Source: Acanthosepion esculentum (taxonomy: Eukaryota; Mollusca; Cephalopoda; Sepiida; Sepiidae). Taken from it: DNA of 64,000 nt. Below the pieces are notes generated by a model, which was not told where the DNA came from, made no database searches, and saw only the letters and a list, made by a program, of their open reading frames with translations. The DNA lies in assembly GCA_964036315.1 (NCBI GenBank), contig OZ038509.1, positions 30,458,968-30,522,967 of the forward strand, given 5' to 3'. Made by a program: the position numbers and the translations under genes. Positions 12,466 to 27,203 of the stretch are shown here, one piece after another. Position 1 is the first letter of the stretch. Each line of letters begins with the position of its first letter.

Positions 12466-15400
12466 TTTTCAATTGAAAATGTTAAAATCAAATGTAATTA
12501 TAGCAGATTTTGTTATGTTTCAATTGAAAATGTTACAATCAAATGGAATTATAGCAGATTTTGTTATGTTTCAATTGAAAATGTTAAAATCAAATGTAAT
12601 TATAGCAGATTTTGTTATGTTTCAATTGAAAATGTTAAAATCAAATGGAATTATAGCAGATTTTATTATGTTTCAATTGAAAATGTTACAATCAAATGGA
12701 ATTATAGCAGATTTTGTTATGTTTCAATTGAAAATGTTAAAATCAAATGTAATTATAGCAGATTTTGTTATGTTTCAATTGAAAATGTTAAAATCAAATG
12801 GAATTATAGCAGATTTTGTAATGTTTCAATTGAAAATGTTAAAATCAAATGTAATTATAGCAGATTTTGTTATTTTTCAATTTAAAATGTTAAAATCAAA
12901 TGTAATGATAGCAGATTTTGTTATGTTTCAATTTAAAATGTTACAATCAAATGGAATTATAGCAGATTTTGTTATGTTTCAATTGAAAATGTTACAATCA
13001 AATGGAATTATAGCAGATTTTGTTATGTTTCAATTGAAAATGTTAAAATCAAATGGAATTATAGCAGATTTTGTTATGTTTCAATTGAAAATGTTAAAAT
13101 CAAATGGAATTATAGCAGATTTTGTTATGTTTCAATTGAAAATGTTAAAATCAAATGGAATTATAGCAGATTTTGTTATGTTTCAATTGTAAATGTTAAA
13201 ATCAAATGGAATTATAGCAGATTTTGTTATGTTTCAATTGAAAATGTTAAAATCAAATGTAATTATAGCAGATTTTGTTATGTTTCAATTGAAAATATTA
13301 AAATCAAATGGAATTATAGCAGATTTTGTTGTTTTTCAATTGAAAATGTTAAAATCAAATGTAATTATAGCAGATTTTGTTATGTTTCAATTGAAAATGT
13401 TATAATCAAATGGAATTATAGCAGATTTTGTTATGTTTCAATTGAAAATGTTAAAATCAAATGGAATTATAGGAGATTTTGTTATGTTTCAATTGAAAAT
13501 GTTACAATCAAATGGAATTATAGCAGATTTTGTTATTTTCAATTGAAAATGTTACAATCAAATGGGATTATAGCAGATTTTGTTATTTTTCAATTGAAAA
13601 TGTTAAAATCAAATGTAATTATAGCAGATTTTGTTATGTTTCAATTGAAAATGTTACAATCAAATGGAATTATAGCAGATTTTGTTATGTTTCAATTGAA
13701 AATGTTAAAATCAAATGGAATTATAGGAGATTTTGTTATGTTTCAATTGAAAATGTTACAATCAAATGGAATTATAGCAGATTTTGATATTTTCAATTGA
13801 AAATGTTACAATCAAATGGAATTATAGCAGATTTTGTTATGTTTCAATTGAAAATGTTACAATCAAATGGAATTATAGCAGATTTTGTTATGTTTCAATT
13901 GAAAATGTTAAAATCAAATGTAATTATAGCAGATTTTGTTATGTTTCAATTGAAAATGTTAAAATCAAATGGAATTATAGCAGATTTTGTTATGTTTGAA
14001 TTGAAAATGTTACAATCAAATGGAATTATAGCAGATTTTGTTATTTTCAATTGAAAATGTTACAATCAAATGGAATTATAGCAGATTTTGTTATTTTTCA
14101 ATTGAAAATGTTAAAATCAAATGTAATTATAGCAGATTTTGTTATGTTTCAATTGAAAATATTAAAATCAAATGGAATTATAGCAGATTTTGTTGTTTTT
14201 CAATTGAAAATGTTAAAATCAAATGTAATTATAGCAGATTTTGTTATGTTTCAATTGAAAATGTTATAATCAAATGGAATTATAGCAGATTTTGTTATGT
14301 TTCAATTGAAAATGTTAAAATCAAATGGAATTATAGGAGATTTTGTTATGTTTCAATTGAAAATGTTACAATCAAATGGAATTATAGCAGATTTTGTTAT
14401 TTTCAATTGAAAATGTTACAATCAAATGGGATTATAGCAGATTTTGTTATTTTTCAATTGAAAATGTTAAAATCAAATGTAATTATAGCAGATTTTGTTA
14501 TGTTTCAATTGAAAATGTTAAAATCAAATGGAATTATAGCAGATTTTGTTATTTTTCAATTGAAAATGTTAAAATCAAATGTAATTATAGCAGATTTTGT
14601 TATGTTTCAATTAAAAATGTTACAATCAAATGGAATTATAGCAGATTTTGTTATGTTTCAATTGAAAATGTTACAATCAAATGGAATTATAGCAGATTTT
14701 GTTATGTTTCAATTGAAAATGTTAAAATCAAATGGAATTATAGCAGATTTTGTTATGTTTCAATTGAAAATGTTAAAATCAAATGGAATTATAGCAGATT
14801 TTGTTATGTTTCAATTGAAAATGTTAAAATCAAATGTAATTATAGCAGATTTTGTTATGTTTCAATTGAAAATGTTACAATCAAATGGAATTATAGCAGA
14901 TTTTGTTATGTTTCAATTGAAAATGTTACAATCAAATGGAATTATAGCAGATTTTGTTATTTTCAATTGAAAATGTTACAATCAAATGGAATTATAGCAG
15001 ATTTTGTTATTTTTCAATTGAAAATGTTAAAATCAAATGTAATTATAGCAGATTTTGTTATGTTTCAATTGAAAATGTTAAAATCAAATGGAATTATAGC
15101 AGATTTTGTTATTTTTCAATTGAAAATGTTAAAATCAAATGTAATTATAGCAGATTTTGTTATGTTTCAATTGAAAATGTTACAATCAAATGGAATTATA
15201 GCAGATTTTGTTATGTTTCAATTGAAAATGTTACAATCAAATGGAATTATAGCAGATTTTGTTATGTTTCAATTGAAAATGTTAAAATCAAATGGAATTA
15301 TAGCAGATTTTGTTATGTTTCAATTGAAAATGTTACAATCAAATGTAATTATAGCAGATTTTGTTATGTTTCAATTGAAAATGTTAAAATCAAATGTAAT

Positions 15401-17469
15401 TATAGCAGATTTTGTTATGTGTCAATTTAAAATGTTAAAATCAAATGGAATTATAGCAGATTTTGTTATGTTTCAATTGAAAATGTTACAATCAAATGGA
15501 ATTATAGCAGATTTTGTTATGTTTCAATTGAAAATGTTAAAATCAAATGGAATTATAGCAGATTTTGTTATGTTTCAATTGAAAATGTTAAAATTAAATG
15601 GAATTATAGCAGATTTTGTTATGTTTCAATTGAAAATGTTAAAATCAAATGGAATTATAGCAGATTTTGTTATGTTTCAATTGTAAATGTTAAAATCAAA
15701 TGGAATTATAGCAGATTTTGTTATGTTTCAATTGAAAATGTTAAAATCAAATGGAATTATAGCAGATTTTGTTATTTTCAATTGAAAATGTTACAATCAA
15801 ATGGAATTATAGCAGATTTTGTTATGTTTCAATTGAAAATGTTACAATCAAATGGAATTATAGCAGATTTTGTTATGTTTCAATTGAAAATGTTACAATC
15901 AAATGGAATTACAGCAGATTTTGTTATTTTTCAATTGAAAATGTTAAAATCAAATGGAATTATAGCAGATTTTGTTATTTTTCAATTGAAAATGTTAAAA
16001 TCAAATGGAATTATAGCAGATTTTGTTATGTTTCAATTGAAAATGTTACAATCAAATGGAATTATAGCAGATTTTGTTATGTTTCAATGGAAAATGTTAA
16101 AATCAAATGGAATTATAGCAGATTTTGTTATGTTTCAATTGAAAATGTTACAATCAAATAGAATTATAGCAGATTTTGTTATTTTTCAATTGAAAATGTT
16201 AACATCAAATGTAATTATAGCAGACTTTGTTATGTTTCAATTAAAAATGTTAAAATCAAATGGAATTATAGCAGATTTTGTTATTTTTCAATTGAAAATG
16301 TTAAAATCAAATGTAATTATAGCAGATTTTGTTATGTTTCAATTGAAAATGTTAAAATCAAATGGAATTATAGCAGATTTTGTTATGTTTCAATTGAAAA
16401 TGTTAAAATCAAATGTAATTATAGCAGATTTTGTTATGTTTCAATTGAAAATGTTACAATCAAATGGAATTATAGCAGATTTTGTTATGTTTCAATTGAA
16501 AATGTTAAAATCAAATGGAATTATAGCAGATTTTGTTATGTTTCAATTGAAAATGTTAAAATAATATGTAATTATAGCAGATTTTATTATGTTTCAATGT
16601 AAATGTTAAAATCAAATGGAATTATAGCAGATTTTGCTATTTTTCAATTGAAAATGTTAAAATCAAATGTAATTATAGCAGATTTTGTTATGTTTCAATT
16701 GAAAATGTTACAATCAAATGGAATTATAGCAGATTTTGTTATGTTTCAATTGAAAATGTTAAAATCAAATGTAATTATAGCAGATTTTGTTATGTTTCAA
16801 TTGAAAATGTTAAAATCAAATGGAATTATAGCAGATTTTGTTATGTTTCAATTGAAAATGTTACAATCAAATGGAATTATAGCAGATTTTGTTATGTTTC
16901 AATTGAAAATGTTAAAATCAAATGTAATTATAGCAGATTTTGTTATGTTTCAATTGAAAATGTTAAAATCAAATGGAATTATAGCAGATTTTGTAATGTT
17001 TCAATTGAAAATGTTACAATCAAATGGAATTATAGCAGATTTTGTTATGTTTCAATTGAAAATGTTAAAATCAAATGTAATTATAGCAGATTTTGTTATG
17101 TTTCAATTGAAAATGTTACAATCAAATGGAATTATAGCAGATTTTGTTATGTTTCAATTGAAAATGTTAAAATCAAATGGAATTATAGCAGATTTTGTTA
17201 TGTTTCAATTGAAAATGTTACAATCAAATGGAATTATAGCAGATTTTGTTATGTTTCAATTGAAAATGTTAAAATCAAATGTAATTATAGCAGATTTTGT
17301 TATGTTTCAATTGAAAATGTTAAAATCAAATGTAATTATAGCAGATTTTGTTATGTTTCAATTGAAAATGTTAAAATCAAATGGAATTATAGCAGATTTT
17401 GTTATTTTCAATTGAAAATGTTACAATCAAATGGAATTATAGCAGATTTTGTTATGTTTCAATTGAAAA

Positions 17470-19810
17470 TGTTAAAATCAAATGTAATTATATCAGATTT
17501 TGTTATGTTTCAATTGAAAATGTTACAATCAAATGGAATTATAGCAGATTTTGTTATGTTTCAATTGAAAATGTTACAATCAAATGGAATTATAGCAGAT
17601 TTTGTTATGTTTCAATTGAAAATGTTAAAATCAAATGGAATTATAGCAGATTTTGTTATGTTTCAATTGAAAATGTTACAATCAAATGGAATTATAGCAG
17701 ATTTTGTTATGTTTCAATTGAAAATGTTAAAATCAAATGGAATTATAGCAGATTTTGTTATTTTCAATTGAAAATGTTACAATCAAATGGAATTATAGCA
17801 GATTTTGTTATTTTTCAATTGAAAATGTTAAAATCAAATGTAATTATATCAGATTTTGTTATGTTTCAATTGAAAATGTTACAATCAAATGGAATTATAG
17901 CAGATTTTGTTATGTTTCAATTGAAAATGTTAAAATCAAATGGAATTATAGCAGATTTTGTTATGTTTCAATTGAAAATGTTAAAATAAAATGGAATTAT
18001 AGCAGATTTTATTATGTTTCAATATAAATGTTAAAATCAAATGGAATTATAGCAGATTTTGCTATTTTTCAATTGAAAATGTTAAAATCAAATGTAATTA
18101 TAGCAGATTTTGTTATGTTTCAATTGAAAATGTTACAATCAAATGGAATTATAGCAGATTTTGTTATGTTTCAATTGAAAATGTTAAAATCAAATGTAAT
18201 TATAGCAGATTGTGTTATGTTTCAATTGAAAATGTTAAAATCAAATGGAATTATAGCAGATTTTGTTATGTTTCAATTGAAAATGTTAAAATCAAATGGA
18301 ATTATAGCAGATTTTGTTATGTTTCAATTGAAAATGTTAAAATCAAATGTAATTATAGCAGATTTTGTTATGTTTCAATTGAAAATGTTAAAATCAAATG
18401 GAATTATAGCAGATTTTGTTATGTTTCAATTGAAAATGTTACAATCAAATGGAATTATAGCAGATTTTGTTATGTTTCAATTGAAAATGTTAAAATCAAA
18501 TGTAATTATAGCAGATTTTGTTATGTTTCAATTGAAAATGTTACAATCAAATGGAATTATAGCAGATTTTGTTATGTTTCAATTGAAAATGTTAAAATCA
18601 AATGGAATTATAGCAGATTTTGTTATGTTTCAATTGAAAATGTTACAATCAAATGGAATTATAGCAGATTTTGTTATTTTTCAATTGAAAATGTTAAAAT
18701 CAAATGGAATTATAGCAGATTTTGTTATGTTTCAATTGAAAATGTTAAAATCAAATGTAATTATAGCAGATTTTGTTATGTTTCAATTGAAAATGTTAAA
18801 ATCAAATGGAATTATAGCAGATTTTGTTATGTTTCAATTGAAAATGTTACAATCAAATGGAATTATATCAGATTTTGTTATGTTTCAATTGAAAATGTTA
18901 CAATCAAATGGAATTATAGCAGATTTTGTTATGTTTCAATTGAAAATGTTACAATCAAATGGAATTATAGCAGATTTTGTTATGTTTCAATTGAAAATGT
19001 TAAAATCAAATGGAATTATAGCAGATTTTGTTATGTTTCAATTGAAAATGTTACAATCAAATGGAATTATAGCAGATTTTGTTATGTTTCAATTGAAAAT
19101 GTTAAAATCAAATGGAATTATAGCAGATTTTGTTATTTTCAATTGAAAATGTTACAATCAAATGGAATTATAGCAGATTTTGTTATTTTTCAATTGAAAA
19201 TGTTAAAATCAAATGTAATTATAGCAGATTTTGTTATGTTTCAATTGAAAATGTTACAATCAAATGGAATTATAGCAGATTTTGTTATGTTTCAATTGAA
19301 AATGTTAAAATCAAATGGAATTATAGCAGATTTTGTTATGTTTCAATTGAAAATGTTAAAATAAAATGGAATTATAGCAGATTTTATTAGGTTTCAATAT
19401 AAATGTTAAAATCAAATGGAATTATAGCAGATTTTGCTATTTTTCAATTGAAAATGTTAAAATCAAATGTAATTATAGCAGATTTTGTTATGTTTCAATT
19501 GAAAATGTTACAATCAAATGGAATTATAGCAGATTTTGTTATGTTTCAATTGAAAATGTTAAAATCAAATGTAATTATAGCAGATTGTGTTATGTTTCAA
19601 TTGAAAATGTTAAAATCAAATGGAATTATAGCAGATTTTGTTATGTTTCAATTGAAAATGTTAAAATCAAATGGAATTATAGCAGATTTTGTTATGTTTC
19701 AATTGAAAATGTTAAAATCAAATGTAATTATAGCAGATGTTGTTATGTTTCAATTGAAAATGTTAAAATCAAATGGAATTATAGCAGATTTTGTTATGTT
19801 TCAATTGAAA
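17470..19810 (+). repeat. Tandem duplication, period 1,375 bp
   Basis: About 17470-18430 and 18845-19810 match at offset 1,375, which is 27 units less two bases. Shared markers are ATATCAGAT, the composite marker unit at about 18018 and 19393, the TTTTGCTAT end, and an AGATTGTGTTATG unit (about 18210/19585). After about 18.43 kb the unit order of the two copies diverges. The TTAGGTTTC variant first appears in copy 2. Confidence 0.84.
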
Positions 19811-20007
19811 ATGTTAAAATCAAATGTAATTATAGCAGATTTTGTTATGTTTCAATTGAAAATGTTACAATCAAATGGAATTATAGCAGATTTTGTTAGG
19901 TTTCAATTGAAAATGTTACAATCAAATGGCATTATAGCAGATTTTGTTATGTTTCAATTGAAAATGTTAAAATCAAATGGAATTATAGCAGATTTTGTTA
20001 TTTTCAA

Positions 20008-23000
20008 TTGAAAATCTTACAATCAAATGGAATTATAGCAGATTTTGTTATTTTTCAATTGAAAATGTTAAAATCAAATGGAATTATAGCAGATTTTGTT
20101 AGGTTTCAATTGAAAATGTTACAATCAAATGGAATTATAGCAGATTTTGTTATGTTTCAATTGAAAATGTTAAAATCAAATGGAATTATAGCAGATTTTG
20201 TTATGTTTCAATTGAAAATGTTAAAATCAAATGGAATTATAGCAGATTTTGTTATTTTTCAATTGAAAATGTTAAAATCAAATGGAATTATAGCAGATTT
20301 TGTTATGTTTCAATTGAAAATGTTACAATAAAATGGAATTATAGCAGATTTTGTTATGTTTCAATTGAAAATGTTAAAATCAAATGGAATTATAGCAGAT
20401 TTTGTTATTTTTCAATTGAAAATGTTAAAATCAAATGGAATTATAGCAGATTTTGTTATGTTTCAATTGAAAATGTTAAAATCAAATGGAATTATAGCAG
20501 ATTTTGTTATGTTTCAATTGAAAATGTTAAAATCAAATGTAATTATAGCAGATTTTGTTATGTTTCAATTGAAAATGTTACAATCAAATGGAATTATAGC
20601 AGATTTTGTTATGTTTCAATTGAAAATGTTACAATCAAATGGAATTATAGCAGATTTTGTTATGTTTCAATTGAAAATTTTAAAATCAAATGGAATTATA
20701 GCAGATTTTGTTATGTTTCAATTGAAAATGTTAAAATCAAATGGAATTATAGCAGATTTTGTTATGGTTCAATTGAAAATGTTACAATCAAATGGAATTA
20801 TAGCAGATTTTGTTATTTTCAATTGAAAATGTTAAAATCAAATGTAATTATAGCAGATTTTGTTATGTTTCAATTGAAAATGTTAAAATCAAATGGAATT
20901 ATAGCAGATTTTGTTATGTTTCAATTGAAAATGTTAAAATCAAATGTAATTATAGCAGATTTTGTTATGTTTCAATTGAAAATGTTAAAATCAAATGTAA
21001 TTATAGCAGATTTTCTTATGTTTCAATTGAAAATGTTACAATCAAATGGAATTATAGCAGATTTTCTTATGTTTCAATTGAAAATGTTAAAATCAAATGT
21101 AATTATAGCAGATTTTGTTATGTTTCAATTGAAAATGTTAAAATCAAATGGAATTATAGCAGATTTTGTTATGTTTCAATTGAAAATGTTACAATCAAAT
21201 GGAATTATAGCAGATTTTGTTATGTTTCAATTGAAAATGTTAAAATCAAATGTAATTATAGCAGATTTTGTTATGTTTCAATTGAAAATGTTACAATCAA
21301 ATGGAATTATAGCAGATTTTGTTATGTTTCAATTGAAAATGTTAAAATCAAATGGAATTATAGCAGATTTTGTTATGTTTCAATTGAAAATGTTACAATC
21401 AAATGGAATTATAGCAGATTTTGTTATTTTTCAATTGAAAATGTTAAAATCAAATGGAATTATAGCAGATTTTGTTATGTTTCAATTGAAAATGTTAAAA
21501 TCAAATGTAATTATAGCAGATTTTGTTATGTTTCAATTGAAAATGTTACAATCAAATGGAATTATCGCAGATTTTGTTAGGTTTCAATTGAAAATGTTAC
21601 AATCAAATGGCATTATAGCAGATTTTGTTATGTTTCAATTGAAAATGTTAAAATCAAATGGAATTATAGCAGATTTTGTTATTTTCAATTGAAAATCTTA
21701 CAATCAAATGGAATTATAGCAGATTTTGTTATTTTTCAATTGAAAATGTTAAAATCAAATGGAATTATAGCAGATTTTGTTATTTTCAATTGAAAATGTT
21801 ACAATCAAATGGAATTATAGCAGATTTTATTATGTTTCAATTGAAAATGTTAAAATCAAATGGAATTATAGCAGATTTTGTTATGTTTCAATTGAAAATG
21901 TTAAAATCAAATGTAATTATAGCAGATTTTGTTATGTTTCAATTGAAAATGTTAAAATCAAATGGAATTATAGCAGATTTTGTTATGTTTCAATTGAAAA
22001 TGTTACAATAAAATGGAATTATAGCAGATTTTGTTATGTTTCAATTGAAAATGTTACAATCAAATAGAATTATAGCAGATTTTGTTATTTTTCAATTGAA
22101 AATGTTAAAATCAAATGGAATTATAGCAGATTTTGTTATGTTTCAATTGAAAATGTTAAAATCAAATGGAATTATAGCAGATTTTGTTATGTTTCAATTG
22201 AAAATGTTAAAATCAAATGGAATTATAGCAGATTTTGTTATTTTTCAATTGAAAATGTTAAAATCAAATGGAATTATAGCAGATTTTGTTAGGTTTCAAT
22301 TGAAAATGTTAAAATCAAATGGAATTATATCAGATTTTGTTATGTTTCAATTGAAAATGTTAAAATCAAATGGAATTATAGCAGATTTTGTTATGTTTCA
22401 ATTGAAAATGTTAAAATCAAATGGAATTATAGCAGATTTTGTTATGGTTCAATTGAAAATGTTACAATCAAATGGAATTATAGCAGATTTTGTTATGTTT
22501 CAATTGAAAATGTTAAAATCAAATGGAATTATAGCAGATTTTGTTATTTTCAATTGAAAATCTTACAATCAAATGGAATTATAGCAGATTTTGTTATTTT
22601 TCAATTGAAAATGTTAAAATCAAATGGAATTATAGCAGATTTTGTTAGGTTTCAATTGAAAATGTTACAATCAAATGGAATTATAGCAGATTTTGTTATG
22701 TTTCAATTGAAAATGTTAAAATCAAATGGAATTATAGCAGATTTTGTTATGTTTCAATTGAAAATGTTAAAATCAAATGGAATTATAGCAGATTTTGTTA
22801 TTTTTCAATTGAAAATGTTAAAATCAAATGGAATTATAGCAGATTTTGTTATGTTTCAATTGAAAATGTTACAATAAAATGGAATTATAGCAGATTTTGT
22901 TATGTTTCAATTGAAAATGTTAAAATCAAATGGAATTATAGCAGATTTTGTTATTTTTCAATTGAAAATGTTAAAATCAAATGGAATTATAGCAGATTTT

Positions 23001-24951
23001 GTTATGTTTCAATTGAAAATGTTAAAATCAAATGGAATTATAGCAGATTTTGTTATGTTTCAATTGAAAATGTTAAAATCAAATGGAATTATAGCAGATT
23101 TTGTTATGTTTCAATTGAAAATGTTACAATCAAATGGAATTATAGCAGATTTTGTTATGTTTCAATTGAAAATGTTAAAATCAAATGGAATTATAGCAGA
23201 TTTTGTTATGTTTCAATTGAAAATGTTAAAATCAAATGGAATTATAGCAGATTTTGTTATGGTTCAATTGAAAATGTTACAATCAAATGGAATTATAGCA
23301 GATTTTGTTATTTTCAATTGAAAATGTTAAAATCAAATGTAATGAAAGCAGATTTTGTTATGTTTCAATTGAAAATGTTAAAATCAAATGTAATGAAAGC
23401 AGATTTTGTTATGTTTCAATTGAAAATGTTAAAATCAAATGTAATTATAGCAGATTTTGTTATGTTTCAATTGAAAATGTTACAATCAAATGGAATTATA
23501 GCAGATTTTGTTATGTTTCAATTGAAAATGTTAAAATCAAATGGAATTATAGCAGATTTTGTTATGTTTCAATTGAAAATGTTACAATAAAATGGAATTA
23601 TAGCAGATTTTGTTATGTTTCAATTGAAAATGTTACAATCAAATGGAATTATAGCAGATTTTGTTATTTTTCAATTGAAAATGTTAAAATCAAATGGAAT
23701 TATAGCAGATTTTGTTATGTTTCAATTGAAAATGTTAAAATCAAATGGAATTATAGCAGATTTTGTTATGTTTCAATTGAAAATGTTAAAATCAAATGGA
23801 ATTATAGCAGATTTTGTTATTTTTCAATTGAAAATGTTAAAATCAAATGGAATTATAGCAGATTTTGTTAGGTTTCAATTGAAAATGTTACAATCAAATG
23901 GAATTATATCAGATTTTGTTATGTTTCAATTGAAAATGTTAAAATCAAATGGAATTATAGCAGATTTTGTTATGTTTCAATTGAAAATGTTAAAATCAAA
24001 TGGAATTATAGCAGATTTTGTTATGGTTCAATTGAAAATGTTACAATCAAATGGAATTATAGCAGATTTTGTTATGTTTCAATTGAAAATGTTAAAATCA
24101 AATGGAATTATAGCAGATTTTGTTATTTTCAATTGAAAATCTTACAATCAAATGGAATTATAGCAGATTTTGTTATTTTTCAATTGAAAATGTTAAAATC
24201 AAATGGAATTATAGCAGATTTTGTTAGGTTTCAATTGAAAATGTTACAATCAAATGGAATTATAGCAGATTTTGTTATGTTTCAATTGAAAATGTTAAAA
24301 TCAAATGGAATTATAGCAGATTTTGTTATGTTTCAATTGAAAATGTTAAAATCAAATGGAATTATAGCAGATTTTGTTATTTTTCAATTGAAAATGTTAA
24401 AATCAAATGGAATTATAGCAGATTTTGTTATGTTTCAATTGAAAATGTTACAATCAAATGGAATTATAGCAGATTTTGTTATGTTTCAATTGAAAATGTT
24501 AAAATCAAATGGAATTATAGCAGATTTTGTTATTTTTCCATTGAAAATGTTAAAATCAAATGGAATTATAGCAGATTTTGTTATGTTTCAATTGAAAATG
24601 TTAAAATCAAATGGAATTATAGCAGATTTTGTTATGTTTCAATTGAAAATGTTAAAATCAAATGTAATTATAGCAGATTTTGTTATGTTTCAATTGAAAA
24701 TGTTACAATCAAATGGAATTATAGCAGATTTTGTTATGTTTCAATTGAAAATGTTACAATCAAATGGAATTATAGCAGATTTTGTTATGTTTCAATTGAA
24801 AATGTTAAAATCAAATGGAATTATAGCAGATTTTGTTATGTTTCAATTGAAAATGTTAAAATCAAATGGAATTATAGCAGATTTTGTTATGGTTCAATTG
24901 AAAATGTTACAATCAAATGGAATTATAGCAGATTTTGTTATTTTCAATTGA
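20008..24951 (+). repeat. Triplicated module at 20.0, 22.55 and 24.1 kb
   Basis: A module opening with AAAATCTTACAATC straight after a 50-bp unit starts at 20008, 22554 (offset 2,546) and 24133 (offset 1,579). It continues with a TTAGGTTTC unit, then runs of A19/G29 units, and ends with TTATGGTTC and another 50-bp unit (20826, 23321, 24951). The first two copies contain an ACAATAAAATGG unit after seven monomers (about 20325, 22871). The third has the normal ACAATCAAATGG there. The two spacings are 50 units less four bases and 31 units less two bases. Confidence 0.84.
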
Positions 24952-27203
24952 AAATGTTAAAATCAAATGTAATGAAAGCAGATTTTGTTATGTTTCAATT
25001 GAAAATGTTAAAATCAAACGTAATGAAAGCAGATTTTGTTATGTTTCAATTGAAAATGTTAAAATCAAATGTAATTATAGCAGATTTTGTTATGTTTCAA
25101 TTGAAAATGTTACAATCAAATGGAATTATAGCAGATTTTGTTATGTTTCAATTGAAAATGTTAAAATCAAATGGAATTATAGCAGATTTTGTTATGTTTC
25201 AATTGAAAATGTTAAAATAAAATGTAATTATAGCAGATTTTATTATGTTTCAATATAAATGTTAAAATCAAATGGAATTATAGCAGATTTTGCTATTTTT
25301 CAATTGAAAATGTTAAAATCAAATGTAATTATAGCAGATTTTGTTATGTTTCAATTGAAAATGTTACAATCAAATGGAATTATAGCAGATTTTGTTATGT
25401 TTCAATTGAAAATGTTAAAATCAAATGTAATTATAGCAGATTTTGTTATGTTTCAATTGAAAATGTTAAAATCAAATGTAATTATAGCAGATTTTGTTAT
25501 GTTTCAATTGAAAATGTTACAATCAAATGGAATTATAGCAGATTTTCTTATGTTTCAATTGAAAATGTTAAAATCAAATGTAATTATAGCAGATTTTGTT
25601 ATGTTTCAATTGAAAATGTTAAAATCAAATGGAATTATAGCAGATTTTGTTATGTTTCAATTGAAAATGTTACAATCAAATGGAATTATAGCAGATTTTG
25701 TTATGTTTCAATTGAAAATGTTAAAATCAAATGTAATTATAGCAGATTTTGTTAGGTTTCAATTGAAAATGTTACAATCAAATGGAATTATAGCAGATTT
25801 TGTTATGTTTCAATTGAAAATGTTAAAATCAAATGGAATTATAGCAGATTTTGTTATGTTTCAATTGAAAATGTTAAAATCAAATGGAATTATAGCAGAT
25901 TTTGTTATTTTTCAATTGAAAATGTTAAAATCAAATGGAATTATAGCAGATTTTGTTATGTTTCAATTGAAAATGTTACAATAAAATGGAATTATAGCAG
26001 ATTTTGTTATGTTTCAATTGAAAATGTTAAAATCAAATGGAATTATAGCAGATTTTGTTATTTTTCCATTGAAAATGTTAAAATCAAATGGAATTATAGC
26101 AGATTTTGTTATGTTTCAATTGAAAATGTTAAAATCGAATGGAATTATAGCAGATTTTGTTATGTTTCAATTGAAAATGTTAAAATCAAATGTAATTATA
26201 GCAGATTTTGTTATGTTTCAATTGAAAATGTTACAATCAAATGGAATTATAGCAGATTTTGTTATGTTTCAATTGAAAATGTTACAATCAAATGGAATTA
26301 TAGCAGATTTTGTTATGTTTCAATTGAAAATGTTAAAATCAAATGGAATTATAGCAGATTTTGTTATGTTTCAATTGAAAATGTTAAAATCAAATGGAAT
26401 TATAGCAGATTTTGTTATGGTTCAATTGAAAATGTTACAATCAAATGGAATTATAGCAGATTTTGTTATTTTCAATTGAAAATGTTAAAATCAAATGTAA
26501 TGAAAGCAGATTTTGTTATGTTTCAATTGAAAATGTTAAAATCAAACGTAATGAAAGCAGATTTTGTTATGTTTCAATTGAAAATGTTAAAATCAAATGT
26601 AATTATAGCAGATTTTGTTATGTTTCAATTGAAAATGTTACAATCAAATGGAATTATAGCAGATTTTGTTATGTTTCAATTGAAAATGTTAAAATCAAAT
26701 GGAATTATAGCAGATTTTGTTATGTTTCAATTGAAAATGTTAAAATAAAATGTAATTATAGCAGATTTTATTATGTTTCAATATAAATGTTAAAATCAAA
26801 TGGAATTATAGCAGATTTTGCTATTTTTCAATTGAAAATGTTAAAATCAAATGTAATTATAGCAGATTTTGTTATGTTTCAATTGAAAATGTTACAATCA
26901 AATGGAATTATAGCAGATTTTGTTATGTTTCAATTGAAAATGTTAAAATCAAATGTAATTATAGCAGATTTTGTTATGTTTCAATTGAAAATGTTAAAAT
27001 CAAATGTAATTATAGCAGATTTTGTTATGTTTCAATTGAAAATGTTACAATCAAATGGAATTATAGCAGATTTTCTTATGTTTCAATTGAAAATGTTAAA
27101 ATCAAATGTAATTATAGCAGATTTTGTTATGTTTCAATTGAAAATGTTAAAATCAAATGGAATTATAGCAGATTTTGTTATGTTTCAATTGAAAATGTTA
27201 CAA
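24480..27203 (+). repeat. Tandem duplication, period 1,528 bp
   Basis: About 24480-25675 and 26010-27203 match at offset 1,528 (30 units less two bases). Shared rare sites include TTTTTCCATTG (C at 24538 and 26066), a pair of AATGAAAGC units of which the second carries AAACGTAATG, the composite ATTTTATTATG/CAATATAAATG marker and TTTTGCTAT. A further partial copy begins at about 27231: its TTTTTCCATTG is at 27288, offset 1,222. One junction unit carries ACAATAAGATGG (about 27191). Confidence 0.85.

Larger units (their letters stand above)
8640..17005 (+). repeat. Tandem duplication, period 4,225 bp with a mosaic patch
   Basis: Copy A (about 8640-12830) and copy B (about 12865-17005) match at offset 4,225 over 8640-8967 and 9420-12150, and at 4,175 from about 12170 to 12830, where copy B lacks one 50-bp unit. 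Shared rare variants include TTCAATTTAAAATG units, AATGATAGC, a TTTGAATTG unit (about 9771/13996), GAATTACAGC, ATGTGTCAATTT, AAAATTAAATGG, TTAACATC and TTTTGTAATG (12820/16995). Between 8968 and 9420 the two copies differ in unit order yet have the same length. Copy B there matches 9880-10280 instead, at offset 3,361. Confidence 0.87.

Noticed and set aside
20320..20345. AATAAA polyadenylation-like words in ACAATAAAATGG and AAAATAAAATG units
   Set aside because: They come from a single C-to-A change at unit position 23, inherited through duplications. No transcript or gene end is indicated.
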